Of a stretch of 64,000 nucleotides of DNA, positions 1 through 11,292 are shown piece after piece. The stretch is from the NCBI GenBank assembly GCA_015680685.1, contig MNCI01001919.1:900712-964711 (forward strand), in the 5' to 3' direction. Source of the DNA: Gnetum montanum (taxonomy: Eukaryota > Streptophyta > Gnetopsida > Gnetales > Gnetaceae). Below the pieces are notes generated by a model. The model saw only the letters and a program-made list of their open reading frames with translations, was not told the origin of the DNA and searched no databases. The number at the start of each line of letters is the position of its first letter. Positions within the stretch are counted from its first letter, which is position 1. Position numbers and translations under genes: made by a program.

Positions 1-140
1 AATAACTCACAGTACTTGATAAAGTTGGCTGAATCTCTTAAAGTAAGTCATTTGTATTTCACACACACGCAATCGTTACATTGCACACAACCGCACGCCG
101 CAACAGCACACACACATACTCACATTAACTACTGAGTTAT

Positions 141-236
141 TTGGAGGTATTTGGGCCTTGGTGTAGCCAGAGACCAGCAGGCACCTAAATCCTGTTCGAG
201 GACACTCGTTGGCGGTCGCGTCCCAAACGGTCGCCA
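141..236 (-). promoter_or_regulatory. Primer-binding site and leader start of an H-type LTR element
   Basis: Read on the minus strand, 236-220 is TGGCGACCGTTTGGGAC. The same motif with CpG-decayed bases follows the H LTR at 18001-18018. Downstream, 161-141 (minus) matches the H leader at 18111-18131 (the block CACCAAGGCCCA..ATACCTCC), so this is a real primer-binding site plus leader, not chance. No LTR end is evident just upstream; instead a gag-like reading frame runs up to the junction. The element continues off the left edge. Confidence 0.6.
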
Positions 237-244
237 ACAGGGTC

Positions 245-1350
245 CCCTTCACCATTGTACTTAGTGAAGTGGTGTAGTGGGATCTCAATTGGTAGAGTTA
301 GAGGTGGGATAGCAGGACTTATGGGATCTTCCTGGTAGAAGTCCACTACTAGAACTGTCTTAGAGGAGGTGGCCTTGAGCCACTTTACCTCTTCTGTCAA
401 TGTTTGAATCTATTGAAATGATTGATCCAAGCTTTGGGATGTTGTAGTAGGTTGTGCTAGTTGTGCTACCCACTATACTAGTTGTGTGGTCCATTAGCTA
501 GTTGCAAGTTGTGAGGCCACATGAGATGCTTGCTATGTTGACTATGCTATGGGCCCAATGACTGGGGCAAGCCATGCATGCACGGGTTAAACCACTATTA
601 AGGATGCTGATGAAATAGGTAGGACATAAGGTGCCTAAGTCACATGGGGCTGAGAAACATGCATAGTATGAACAAAAGGCTAAATAGGCATAATTGTTGT
701 TGGTAGGGATGATTGGGCAAGTTGCAACAATTCCATGAAGTGCAAGTTAATAGGGGGAAGTGCATCTTGATGCATATGCTATGTTTGGTATTTTGCTACC
801 ATAGGTGTTGACTTGGAAGGTGACACTGGGGCTATGACCATCTCAAGAAAGATAGGTGGGTGGGATTGTAGAAGGGCCAAACTAGGGATTGTCCCCTAGA
901 AGATAGTGTGAAAGGAGTCTTCATGCTCAAAAAAAGCTTTGAACTCATCCTACTCTTCATGCAAGGATTCCTCATAATCTATCCCTACTTCATGCTCACT
1001 TATTCAGATGAGCTGGGGAAGCATCCAATGGTAGGGTTTTGTGAGCAGGATGAAGTTAACTAGGGAGGGGCGATATACTCCCATCTATCTTGGTGAACAA
1101 GCTCATAGCCCCATTTAGCTTCCATGTCCAAAAAATCTATGAATAGGCTTGCTTGGATCTTTGCACAGATGAAGTTATATTATTCATCATTTAGCATGGT
1201 ATACTTGGGATCTTGGCCACATAGCCTAAGGGATTGCCTTGGCTCTACCATAGCAAGACTAGTAAGGTGGTCAATCCTAGTTTCTTATTGGGTGGTCAAG
1301 ATAGCTCGTGTACTTAGAATGGATGTTGAAGGTTGCTCAAAACTCATGTA
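245..1350 (-). pseudogene. Decayed gag N-terminal region of element K
   Basis: Reading right to left there is an acidic stretch near 1010-900, then a Gln/Thr-rich segment, then an open segment ending PLHHFTKYNGEGDP at about 250. That ending resembles the start of the conserved capsid region of plant gypsy gag (usually a K-F/Y-N/D-G-x-G-D-P motif). Many TAG/TGA codons interrupt the region, so it is dead. The frame stops being gag-like where the primer-binding site at 236 begins. It could be a fortuitous match, since only one short motif is convincing. Confidence 0.4.
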
Positions 1351-1563
1351 TGTGGGTTAAAAGTTGCAAAAAAATGGCTAACTCTATTGGTTGCAAAAAA
1401 CGACTAACACTAGAAACTATATAAAAAATGGCTAAGTTTGGTAACTATAGAAAAATACCTAACTTTGAAGACTATGCTCTCTACACTAAGAGCTAACTAC
1501 ACTCTCTATTAAGTATCCATAATTTAGCTAAGTGTGGGAATGTATGCTCTGGGGTTGCCACAC

Positions 1564-1581
1564 GGGGTTCCAAGGGAACCA
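1564..1581 (-). promoter_or_regulatory. Putative primer-binding site of element K
   Basis: The minus strand reads TGGTTCCCTTGGAACCCC and is followed by GTGTGGCAACC. Spacing and pattern resemble the H-type site at 236-220. It lies between the K promoter (2473-2480) and the gag remnant, where a 5' LTR end would be expected. The tRNA was not identified. Confidence 0.35.
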
Positions 1582-2472
1582 ACAACAGGGTCTAGTTTAC
1601 ACCAACCAATTGGTAGACAATTCCTACACTGGTCTAAGATCCAACTACTATCGCACATGTTGTAGGTCCATAAGGGTTTTAGCTCTATGCTAGCCTGAAG
1701 CTAGCCACAGTTATGTAGAAAGCACATGAGACAACTATCATGGAGATTAAAGAGAAAAATGGTTTGGTCCTCCTTCTAGCAACAAAAAACTATAGTGATC
1801 GAAAATGTCAGTGATTGGAACACCAAGGGATTCATAAGTGCATGGTCCTAACCCCACGTCAATGCAAGGGCCTACTAGAGGTCAAGACAAGATGCCCTGA
1901 ATGGTCTTTTCAATCAAACAAGGACTTATAGAATGAAAACAAAAAATGATGCTAAGTTTTTGCATGGTGTCAACGATGTCAGCAATATTACTGGGATGTG
2001 AGCATAGTCAAAGGGTTTAAGTGAAAAGAAAAGGTGTCAATATGCTAGGATGACCACCCAAGTGTGGTTATGCATTGAAATGGTAGAAAATGCAAGTAAA
2101 ATACTAAAAAAGGCAAGTAAAAATGCTAAAAATGCAAATAAAGAGAGAGAGAGATAATAGAACACCACGCCAAATGGGGTTGAGCATAGTTAACTCTAGA
2201 AGGGGTGAGAAGGTATGCAGTGTACAATAGGCATAGTGGACAGCATAGTCATAGTCTCAGGGATGTCTAGCCATGAAAACTAACATTTTCCCATGGTGTT
2301 TGTGCCTGTCAAGTTGGCCACTATAGTGTGTAGTGGTCTGTGGTGGTCTACGATGGACTATAGTGATCTAAAACTTTACCTCTCTCTGGTTTCCCAGAAT
2401 GCCTTTCTTACTAACCCAAATGCACTAATGCTTCAAATTTTTTCCAACCCCTAAAATGTTGAGAGTGGGGGT

Positions 2473-2480
2473 ATTTATAG
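2473..2480 (-). promoter_or_regulatory. TATA box of K LTR
   Basis: CTATAAAT on the minus strand in the context GCCCTATAAATACCCC, directly downstream of the GACTATGCTC/GAGCATAGTC repeat array. Confidence 0.5.
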
Positions 2481-2619
2481 GGCTAGGTTTGATGTGAAAT
2501 GTAGATGAACTCTCACATGGCAGAGGGGATAGTTGGGACTATGCTATCACCCAACTATGCTTTTCACTAAGGGTAGTGGTGTTATGCTCTACTTTGTTTT
2601 ACTAGACTTTGTGAAGTTA

Positions 2620-3480
2620 AGAGATTGTGACTATGCTACCAACTACATGTGTATGCACTGAGAAGACCACAATATACTTGAAAAAATGCAACTTTGGAGA
2701 CTATGCTCTAGGACTCTGCTCTCCACTATCTTGTGCGGGATCGAGTGTAGTTACAATTTGGGGACTAAAAGTGGATACAACAAAAATGCATTTTGCTAAC
2801 TATGCTTGTTGAAGATGAGCTAAATGCTAGTGCTATGTTGTAAAGGCCTTTGGAGGTTGTTCTTGTTGACTATGCTCTAGACTAGGGAAGAGTGTAGTCC
2901 AACACTTAGAAAAAATTTTGCAAAATGTGACTATGTGCTGACTACGCTTTCTATGGGAGGCTAACTACACTCCTAACTAGGGGTGAGCATAGTCTCAACA
3001 CTTGGAAAAACTTGCAAAAACTAACTTCCAATTGACTACAATTTGGGCTAGTGGAGAGTGTAGCCTCAACACTTAAAAAAATCTACAAAAAATAAGTCTT
3101 CATGTTGACTATGCTTGACTACACTCTAGGGCAATGTAGAGCGTAGTCTCAGCACTTAGAAAATTCTATAGTGGCTAGCTTGACACTTAGAAAAATTTAC
3201 AAAACTAGCCTTTTTTGTTGACTACACTATCTACTAAGCTAATTATGCTCTGGGGTAGTGGAGAGCATAGTCCCAACACTTAGAAAAATTTGCAACTTCT
3301 TGCTTCATGATGAAACTTATGAAAAATTGCAAAACATTAGTTTTTTGGAGCTACCTATGCTTTTCACTGGGTTGACTATGCTCTAGGGTAGTGAAGAGCA
3401 TAGTCCCAACACTTAGAAAAAATTTGTAGAAAGTGGCCTCATGTTGACACTTAGACAAATTTGCAGTCGAGACACTGTAG
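2620..3480 (-). repeat. Degenerate array of inverted words GACTATGCTCT / AGAGCATAGTC
   Basis: About eight irregular copies of a 70-130 bp unit. Its core is GACTATGCTCTAGGGTAGTG, then AGAGCATAGTC, CCAACACTTAGAAAAA and TTTGCAAAA. The ACTTAGAAAAA word recurs near 2902, 3000, 3070, 3153, 3185, 3278, 3408 and 3452. Each unit has 11-base inverted arms around a short spacer, so it could fold as a hairpin or bind a dimeric factor. It lies upstream of the K TATA box. Confidence 0.7.
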
Positions 3481-3490
3481 TCCAAATTTG

Positions 3491-3861
3491 GTGGTGTTTC
3501 AAGCCTATTATCCAATCTCCTACTACTTTATCTTCTTTACATTGGCATTTTTCTTATGATTTGGATTTTTCATGAGGCTCTTTTAATCCTAACCTTTTGA
3601 TGCCATGCCTTGTCATAATTCATGCTCTAGGCATTATCATTTTATGTGCCTAATCTTCATGTAGTACCTATAGAGATTTGGAAGGTTCTTATAAATCACC
3701 ATTTTCTTCAAGCTATCATGAGTGCCCTCCATTCATATATGTGAGTAGAGCTTAGTGTTCATGGATATGCACACATAGAGTCTAACATCAATTAAACATG
3801 ATTTTTTTTCCATGGGACTATATAAGGTAATCAACTCTTCAAATATTTTTCTAATAAATAA
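3491..3861. other. AT-rich stretch with no recognised feature
   Basis: Lies between the K repeat array and the F LTR. No coding similarity, LTR end or structured repeat was recognised. Confidence 0.5.
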
Positions 3862-4769
3862 TGATGAGCAGTGGGTACTCCCTTCACTCAACTATATGAA
3901 TCTCTAGCATGCACAAGTGATCCAGTCAAATTTCATAGATTCTAATTACCTTAATGGTTGATATTATTGAATGGTGAAAGATGTGGTATACTAATCATTT
4001 TCTTTTCAATCAATAGTTGTGTTAATCTATTGGTATGCTTAAGTGTGATTAAGGTGTAAGATATTCATTTTTTTATAATTTTTATAATTTTCTGTATCTA
4101 TCAAATAATTAAATAGAGAAATATTTTATATTTAAATTAAGTAATTAATTAACTAATCAATTAACTAACCTAACCTAACCATAGAACATCCATTTCAACT
4201 CTCTATATGCATCTTGAATGTATATTATTAACACCATTGGGTTTCAAGTGTCTACTGTTGGGTGAACCAAGTATCGACTTCTGGGATTATCAAGCATTAA
4301 TAAATTATGTTCAAAGTGATTGTACTTACATTGATTATGAATTATAATATCAAATATGTAATAATATTAAAGTAAATTTCATTCAAAGTTAATTATTAGA
4401 AAGTAAAGTATAATTAACCCAAATGATGTAATGAATGGAAGAAATATTGATTTAATTATCATTCATGTAACTATGTCTAGGTACATGTTACACTTGAATA
4501 AAATGTGATACAATCACTTCAATCCACATTGTAGGTACTTAGAGGAAAATTTTTTCTAAATTCTATGAAAAGAAACTACAAGAGTTTGGTTAAGGGAACA
4601 ACTAAATGAGGCCATAAATGCAAGGGATATGTGCATTTATATAGGCAATGGCTACACCATTGTTGATGCATTTGCATCAACACATCCTAATATGGATTGA
4701 TGAGGTTACATCAATAGGGATGCATTAATGTCCATACATTAATGAATTAACCTTATTCACACTTCATCA
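3862..4769 (-). repeat. 3' LTR of element F (Athila-like gypsy)
   Basis: 908 bp, close to the 906-bp B LTR and 892-bp A LTR. On the plus strand it begins TGATGAGCAGTGGGTACTCC and aligns with the B LTR start TGATGAGTGGCGAGGTACCC through about 90 bases (CACTCAACYATAYGAA, GATCCRGT). It ends TTCATCA at 4769, directly before the polypurine tract. The left flank is AATAA; the partner LTR was not found, so no target duplication can be tested. It is strongly diverged, so an old insertion. Confidence 0.8.
4636..4681 (-). promoter_or_regulatory. F LTR promoter: TATA box plus perfect inverted repeat
   Basis: The minus strand has TATATAAAT at about 4643-4636. Just upstream at 4662-4681 is GTTGATGCA-TT-TGCATCAAC, a perfect 9-base inverted repeat with a 2-base spacer. 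Further copies of the words lie at 4690-4750 (ATTGATGAGG, TTACATCAATAGGGATGC, CATTAATG). It sits where the B LTR has its GCGATATCGC words. Confidence 0.6.
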
Positions 4770-4786
4770 TACCCCCATGACTAACT
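4770..4786 (-). other. Polypurine tract of element F
   Basis: The minus strand reads GTTAGTCATGGGGGTA, immediately before the LTR start TGATGAA. It matches the tract of A (AGTCATGGGGGTA before 36771) and of B (CAGTCGTGGGGGTA before 55779). Confidence 0.8.
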
Positions 4787-4869
4787 AAAAATTTATCCTT
4801 GAGTGAACAAAATTGAGATCAAGTGTGTTACAAAATTTGGGAAAATATGGAACTTTATTAATTGAATGA

Positions 4870-7800
4870 CTAATTGACTTTGAGTACTAGATTGTATAGA
4901 TTAAAAATTAGTGCAAATTACAATAAAATTAGACACTTAGATAAAAATAGTAGAAGCCTGTTGAATGGATGGAAGAAGGATGAGTCTTAACATAGTGCCT
5001 AGAGATGGAGGCTCCTATGTCTTTGAGGGTCATTCATCATGTCTTGGTGCTATTGGAGATTATGACTATCTTATTGTTGCTACTAAAAATTTGAAGGCAT
5101 CTACAAGTATCTTCATTTTTTGCTCTTTTTCATATAAGTCATAAATGACCTAAGCTTCTTCACCTAGGTGTGGTAGTATTGGAATATTCCATGGATACAA
5201 CAGTGATAGAAATATTTCCTTCATATTTACAAACCAGGCTACAAATTATTTATGTTTAAAGTTAAATTTATAGATAACATTTGTTAGCTCTTGGTGGGTA
5301 CTCATTCTTCTAGATAGGTTCTTAGCAACAAATCATTAATCAATGAACTTTCTCTTGAGAATTTCATGCTTTGCATTGGCCACCTCTAACTTTTGCTTCA
5401 TCTTCTTATGGACCTTGAACTCTACCTCGTAAAGAAGATAAGAGTTCATCACCTACTTTTTTAATTTAGTCTTGGGACTCCCCATGTTTAGTGTTACCAA
5501 TTTTTCATAATGTAGGTTGATGAGCTCCATGTATTCAATCATCTTCTTAATTTGCAGCTCCTTCATGTGAAATTTTGCTTGATTGTATGAATTGAGTCCA
5601 TCAAACATGTCTTGCCATGCATTAAACTTTTGATAAAGTTGTTGAATGACCTCAGTCACCTTCATCTTGGTTAACTTGATTCCTTTCTCATTGATCTTCT
5701 TAAGCTTTCCAACTTGATCCCTATAGTGATTTTTCACTCTTTCAAACTTTAAGACTTCATTCTTCTAGAAGGTATTCTCAATAACAATCTTCTAGCAAAG
5801 GGTTTGAACCTCTTCAAGTAAGAAATTTCTATTTTCTACAACAAATCTCCTTAGATCCATGTTTACATGGGGAAGTTATTCCTGTTGCTGGTAATTATAT
5901 TCTACCATATAGTCTTCTTACTGCTTAGCATTATGTAGATGGTGGTTATCATGTATGAGTACTAGGTTTTCCTTGTGAACTTGTGAGAGATCATGATCAA
6001 TGTTTTTAATCATGGCCTTAAATTTCAAGATATTTTTGCTAATAATTATATTCTACCATATAGTCTTCTTACTACTTAGCATTATGTAGGTGCTGGTTAT
6101 CATGTATGAGTACTAGGTTTTCCTTGAAAACTTGTGAGAGATCATGGTCAATGTTATTGATGATGATGTCTAATAGTGATGCCTTGAAGATCATCATCTT
6201 CTTTTCATTCTTTTCCTCTTGGTATTTTTATTGAAGCTACTAAAAAGCTTGATCTCTAGTTGGCTCTAACCTAGGAATTACTAGATCAAAGAGATGGGCT
6301 CTTAATTTCACAACCTCAGTGGCCAATCATCAATTACTAGTGATGGTCTCCTCAAGTTAAGCATTGAAAATTTGTAATTTATCACTTGTTTCAAATAGTT
6401 GTGACTAAGTTGTTGATATGTGTTCTAGAATATCAAAGATCTTTGAAAGAAGTTGCCTAGATCTCACTAGTCATTCTAATACTTTTTCATGTTGGGTAGC
6501 ACTCATCCATCCTTTACCTATTCTTGTTGATGCATGTATGTCTACCATGGTATTAATGTTGGGTATAGATGTAATAGGAGCATTTAGTGCTTCACTAACT
6601 CATTCTACCACCACCTCTACCACTATCTCCTGGCACTTGTGCAACATGACTAGGACTATCATTCCTTCTCCTTCTTCTAGCATGATAGAGAAAACTACAA
6701 CATTTATAGAGATTTCAAAAAATTCTTATCCTAGGATGGATATAGTAACTTCTTTATCACTAGAATTGGGATGGATAGATGCTTGTTTTCTCTATGCTAA
6801 TAATAGTGGTGTTTTCTCACTTTCCAGCTAGCTAATGATTCTTGCAACCTCATTTAAATAGCTCATGGTTGGATGATACATAGATGATTCTTTACCATCT
6901 TTAGAGGATTTTTGTCACTGCAACTATTTCTCCCTAACTTTTCTAAGGTTTGCAGTAGCTATAAGCATATCTAGTAGTATCTCTAGTGCCACAAGTAGTA
7001 AATGTGATTGTTCCTCTTCTTATGGCTTAGCAATGAATTTTTTATTCATCATCTTCTACCATGATGCGGTAGGAGTGTGATAGATCACATCATTAAAATA
7101 ACAAGCTAGTCCTATCCTCTTGTGTAGATTTCTAATTAAGGATGAAAAGGAAAATGTCTTCTTACCCTTCTCATTCTCCTTGAAATGTTTCCCTATCTCA
7201 AGAAGAATGAGTTATGGTAAGCTTACAAGGAGCTTTCTACTTAGAGCTATAAATGTCATGGTGGAGAAGGTTGTGGTTCTACTTAACCTTACCATTGGAT
7301 TAAGGTTACAAGTCATAATCTTAAAGTAGGTGCTTTCTACCTTGATTGGGACACTGTACTCCTTATAGTCCACTTCATACTACTATTGGACCCATCCCTT
7401 CTTAGCTTCTAGATATACCTACATGAATATTTCTACTAACTTTGCTTTGGTGTTTGACAAACCAAGAGCTTCTATAATGGTATGAATCAAGTAGGAGATG
7501 CCGATGTCTTTGATTTTTATTAAGGCATCTCCTTGTTAGTTATTCTAGAAGAGGTAGGTTTCCCCCATGTATCATTCTCAATTATTGAAGAGAATAGGTC
7601 ACAAAGGAGACCCTTGTAGTTGTGTTCAGATCTCTTCTAATGCCAGCTCTAGAAATGACCTAAAGTTTAGCCTCTGTAGGAATCTTCTAGATCTAGATAT
7701 TTTCAAGGTAGAATTTTACAAGCTTGACCTCCAAGTTAGATCTTGGTCTTGAGACCTCATCCTACCTAAATTGACCTATCTCTATAGTAGAAATATTCCT

Positions 7801-8040
7801 AATAGATTCCACCTCTAGCTTCTCCCATAGGGGCCCAGGAGCATGAATTTCATTAACTACTTACTCTTGGAATTATTGTTGTTGTTGACTTCTTCCTTCT
7901 AGAGGTCACTTCACCTTGGGCTGTGATGGCCTTCTTTCCTATGATCCTCTATTGGGTACCATCTATAATCACAAACATGACCTTGGATTAGCTCTTAGGC
8001 ATAACAATTATTTCCTTTGGATACCTTTCTTTATTAGATC
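4870..8040 (-). pseudogene. Decayed plant-transposon / env-like ORF of element F
   Basis: Homologous to the ORF in B (58775-55990) along its whole length. From the N-terminal side: a segment with CDYRW (B: CDCRW), then GSPLCPILF (B: GSPLWPILS), GETYLF followed by TAG (B: DETYLF, TAG), a domain ending FSSLIRNLHKRIG (B: PFPCLIRKLCRRAS), and a Lys-rich coiled-coil segment at 5737-5453 with EYMELINLHYEKL (B: EYMELTNLRYANL). The LPFP.LI..LCR.A motif is typical of the domain described as 'putative plant transposon protein', found in Athila-type and related elements. Function is unknown; an envelope-like role is only proposed in the literature. Many stops and frameshifts: not functional. Confidence 0.7.
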
Positions 8041-8399
8041 AAGTTATGTTTTTTTGGATAGATGTTAGAATTTTATCATTAAGTTTTTGTTTAATGATCA
8101 CAAGCTTATGATATTATTTTATTTTCATTTTAAAAGAGTTTGATTATTGATATTAACTCTTTTGATCATTAATTTAATATCTTATTCATGGGAGTTAAAA
8201 AAAATTTAAAAATTTTCTATAAAACAATTAGTTTTGATGCTCCCACGATGTAAAGTGTATCTTCAGTAGCTTGAGAATTGAATAATGAGTAAATTTGGAT
8301 AAGAAGTTTGAAAGTTAGGGTTCCTAGAAGGTTCTTGAACTTTGAAAAATGGAAAAAACTTGTCTATGGTTTGGAAGAAATGGTGAAAATGAGGTATGG

Positions 8400-8520
8400 A
8401 TCATGCATATATGTAGTATTTTTATCATGCATCAACTAGGATGTTTCAACAGGGCTATGTTGATACATTCCACTACATCAATGGGGATGCTATGATGTAT
8501 TTATTTGTAGCTTGAATTTT
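8400..8520 (-). promoter_or_regulatory. Internal promoter-like block of element F
   Basis: 8490-8515 (CTACATCAATGGGGATGC..TATGATGT) repeats a piece of the F LTR at 4711-4735 (TTACATCAATAGGGATGCAT). Other F words (CATGCATCAAC, TATGTTGATAC) lie nearby. A TATA-like CATATATGC follows at about 8415-8406 on the minus strand, upstream of the env-like ORF. B has the same arrangement at 59205-59310 with its own word. Confidence 0.5.
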
Positions 8521-8727
8521 CAATTTGAAGATTGAGGAATTTTGGATAAGTTTGGGAATAAAAAAAGAGCTAAATGGAACCTAAAAGATTTAAAATCATA
8601 GCAACAATGTGGAAGAGGATATGTTTTACCAAAAAAGAAATGAGAGAACACTAGATGAATTTTTAGAGAATATTCTAATGCCAAAATAGAGTAAAAACTA
8701 GATGTTTTTTAAGGCTAGCAAGAGGAT

Positions 8728-8955
8728 CTAATGTACAATCGGTCTATGGTTCGAGAATGATGGTATACTAGCACCCAATGTACAATAGATTAGGTCTTTT
8801 GAGAGTGATTTTCTAGTCATCCTTAACATAAATATTATTTGATGATATTCACTCTTTAAATCAATCTTGGATAAGATTTTAGTATTAGTAAGCATATAAA
8901 AAAATATTATCCATTCAAGATATCTATACCAGGCTCTGCAACCCTTGGTAGTCAT
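8728..8955 (-). pseudogene. Gypsy reverse transcriptase fragment
   Basis: The 75-codon open segment contains LTNTKILSKIDLKSEYHQI, matching the conserved gypsy RT region that reads roughly L.GAKYFSKIDLKSGYHQI, with the first catalytic Asp. The rest of RT is missing on both sides. It is either a leftover of F's pol or an independent fragment. Confidence 0.75.
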
Positions 8956-9110
8956 TCATTTTCTTGCCAAGTTTTTAGCAATAGATCATTAATTTGTGAA
9001 TTTGCTCTTGAGAACTTTAACCTTTGTGTTGGCTATCTCCAACTTTTTTTGGTCTCTTTGTAGAGCTTGAAGTCAAATTTTCCTTGTGTAGTGCTAGTTC
9101 TACCAATGCC
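8940..9110 (-). pseudogene. Second copy of the env-like ORF coiled-coil segment
   Basis: 8955-9080 (AGCAATAGATCATTAAT..GAACTTT..TTGGCTATCTCCAACTTTT) repeats 5320-5430 of F with moderate divergence. It encodes the same Lys/Leu-rich segment on the minus strand. Its presence beyond the RT fragment means at least two related elements have been mixed here. Confidence 0.5.
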
Positions 9111-9295
9111 TTAAAAAAGATCCTAATAAGATGCCAATGTACATGAATTCTAGGATTATTGATAGTATTACCATTAACTACATATTTTCTACAATCTTTG
9201 GTGTGTTATTTTTATAAGCCATGGCTAACAACATTAAAAAGGATCTATCATAGGTCTGTAGAGAAAACTTGGTCCTCATCAAGGATAATCAGTAC

Positions 9296-9550
9296 CTACA
9301 AAACACTGAGTAATAAAAGGACTAGATGGTCAAATTCATATTCCAATAGTAGGAGGAGCTCACTAAGATAAACATAAGTCTGAGAAGGTTGGTAGTAGAA
9401 AGTCTCAATTTCTCGATGGAGGAAGTCTTTGATCTTTTCCAAAAGATCATCATTGAGGTATCTACCTAGGAAAATAAGGCCTTGAAGTTTGAATGAGTAA
9501 AGAATCATTATAGGCACATTGTTGTCCCACTTATGCATGGTAGTGCTCAT
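9296..9550 (-). other. 84-codon open segment, not recognised
   Basis: It contains a hydrophobic Leu-rich end and the stretch HKWDNNVPIMILYSFKLQG. It lies just right of the env-like fragment on the same strand and may be another part of that decayed ORF, but I could not align it. No promoter or conservation supports an independent gene. Confidence 0.25.
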
Positions 9551-9559
9551 TCTTATTAT

Positions 9560-11120
9560 TAATTCCTTGGTAGTACCTATGGCAACATATCTTTCATGGT
9601 ATTTATTACTTCAATGAGTTAATTTAATGAAGGTTCAACTTGTCATATGGTATGGATTTTTGGAACCTCATTTGCTCAAATCATTTTTAATTATATATTA
9701 TGAATTTTATGTTCAAAATAAATAGAGCAATGGTTGGATGATCGGATTTCATCCCGAAAAATTTTGTTAGCTTTCTCGTTGGAAAATTGGGACATTTCTT
9801 TTGATTTTTACTAGGCATATTGTTATCTTAATATGTTATTTCATGAAAAACTTAAGGCTCTTAATCTTCCTTCATCGAGGGCTTGGGATAAGAGATGTAA
9901 TAAGATATAAAACATGATCCATGGGAGTACTCATGGGGAATGGCTTGCATAGGGATTGAACTTGTACCAAGAGCAAATTTTCCATAATTTACAGATCATG
10001 TTCGATTAGTAGTACAATCAAAAATCATAAACTGTTACAGGTGTAAATGTCCTTTTAGTGAAAAATATATTCTCATGACAACCATGAAACTACATTAGAA
10101 GAAAAGTTTCCATTGTTTATAGACTATGTTCTAATGGTAGTGTGGAAATCCCATAATCATAAAAATATTTTAAGAAAAAAATGAAAAAATGAAAAAATGT
10201 TAAACAAAGTATTATTTTGAATGATAAGCTCTCTACTTTTCATGGCAACAAGATAAGGTTATTAACATTGATGTATGAAGAATCTCCATCATCAACAACT
10301 ACTGCAAGTATGGAAGGCTACTTATTTTTGAAAGATATAGTGTCATAAGACATGCATAAATTAATAAACAATGTTCATGAATGTCTCATGTGATAGTTAC
10401 TTGCATTTGTCTTGTTCTTTAAAAGTTATGTAAATTAGTGATAACACAATGTCTTGATGTTCTTAAGCACTAATACCTTAGTTCTTCTTTTGTCATAAAC
10501 TTTTCCTTTCTTTTATTACTTTTTTCATTTTTACTTACTTTTTCATCTTATTCCTTTATTTTTTTGTAGAAGTGTTTGAAATCAGCAAGTGTTAATATGG
10601 TGTGACTCATAGTCCCTTAAAGTCTAATTGTAAGCCACGATTGCCTTAGAGTTAACTTTAGTACATTGAGTACCTACGATGAGGTGCAACTTGCACCTCC
10701 CTCGCATCTTGATTTTTACCTACTAGTTTAATTTATTAGTGTAACCTACTATGACCTACAACCTATCACACTTGAAAATTTAGAATAGTCTTGTGGAAAT
10801 TGTGGATGCCTACAACTTATAGTGCATTCCACTGTAACGTTTTATTACTCAACTTTTGAAATAGTGGAGGTAGTTGTAACCCTTAGTTTCCTAGCTATGA
10901 CTAGTTGCAACCTGTAGTCATTCACAACTAAAATAGTGATTAAGATTTTTTTCTATCATGTTATAGTGGGCTGTGATCCACAATTAGTTGCAACCATATT
11001 AAAAACAAAAAAAATAGAAAGATGCATGAATAATGTTATGGCTCATGCTTCCTCGCAAAGCACTGTAGGTCATGCCCAATCATATGATTGACCTTCTACC
11101 CATGCATGTAGCTACTAATT
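9560..11120. other. AT-rich region without recognised genes
   Basis: Contains a homopolymer-rich stretch near 10490-10570 and words such as GTTGTAACC / TAGTTGCAACC scattered over 10590-11000, which resemble LTR U3 sequence of H (17270-17620). No LTR ends could be set. Confidence 0.4.
10681..10699. repeat. Perfect palindrome GAGGTGCAA-C-TTGCACCTC
   Basis: Nine-base arms around one central base. It lies in a TTGCAAC-rich stretch that looks like LTR U3 sequence. No TATA box was found close by. Confidence 0.8.
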
Positions 11121-11126
11121 CTCATG

Positions 11127-11292
11127 TTCAAGCTTATTCTCTCACACAACATGCTGAAAATAGGTCCCATATTTCTTGATTCTCATGTTTTTTTTGGTAT
11201 ATTTTCTATTTCAAGCTTCTTCTCTCACACAACATGCTGAAAATAGGTCCCATATTTCTTGATTCTCATGTTTTTTCTGGTATATTTTCTAT
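11127..11292 (+). repeat. Tandem duplication, 83-bp unit x 2
   Basis: Two adjacent copies starting TTCAAGCTTATTCTCTCACA (11127) and TTCAAGCTTCTTCTCTCACA (11210), nearly identical to the end (TATATTTTCTATT). The few differences suggest a recent duplication compared with the decay around it. Confidence 0.9.

Larger units (their letters stand above)
1590..3490 (-). repeat. Probable 5' LTR of element K
   Basis: This minus-strand stretch has LTR-like organisation: a repeat-rich upstream part (3480-2620), a TATA box at 2480-2473 (CTATAAATAC), then a transcribed part leading to the putative primer-binding site at 1581. No second copy is in the window, so the outer boundary and target duplication cannot be set. 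1360-1500 also carries short pieces of the same repeat words. Confidence 0.4.

Noticed and set aside
185-400. Clean gag capsid start continuing through 185-245
   Set aside because: The last part of this frame coincides with a primer-binding site that has a homologue at 18001, so only the part right of about 245 can be gag.
6418-6831. 137-codon plus-strand ORF
   Set aside because: Opposite strand of the decayed env-like ORF of F; Ser/Thr-rich shadow without a known domain.
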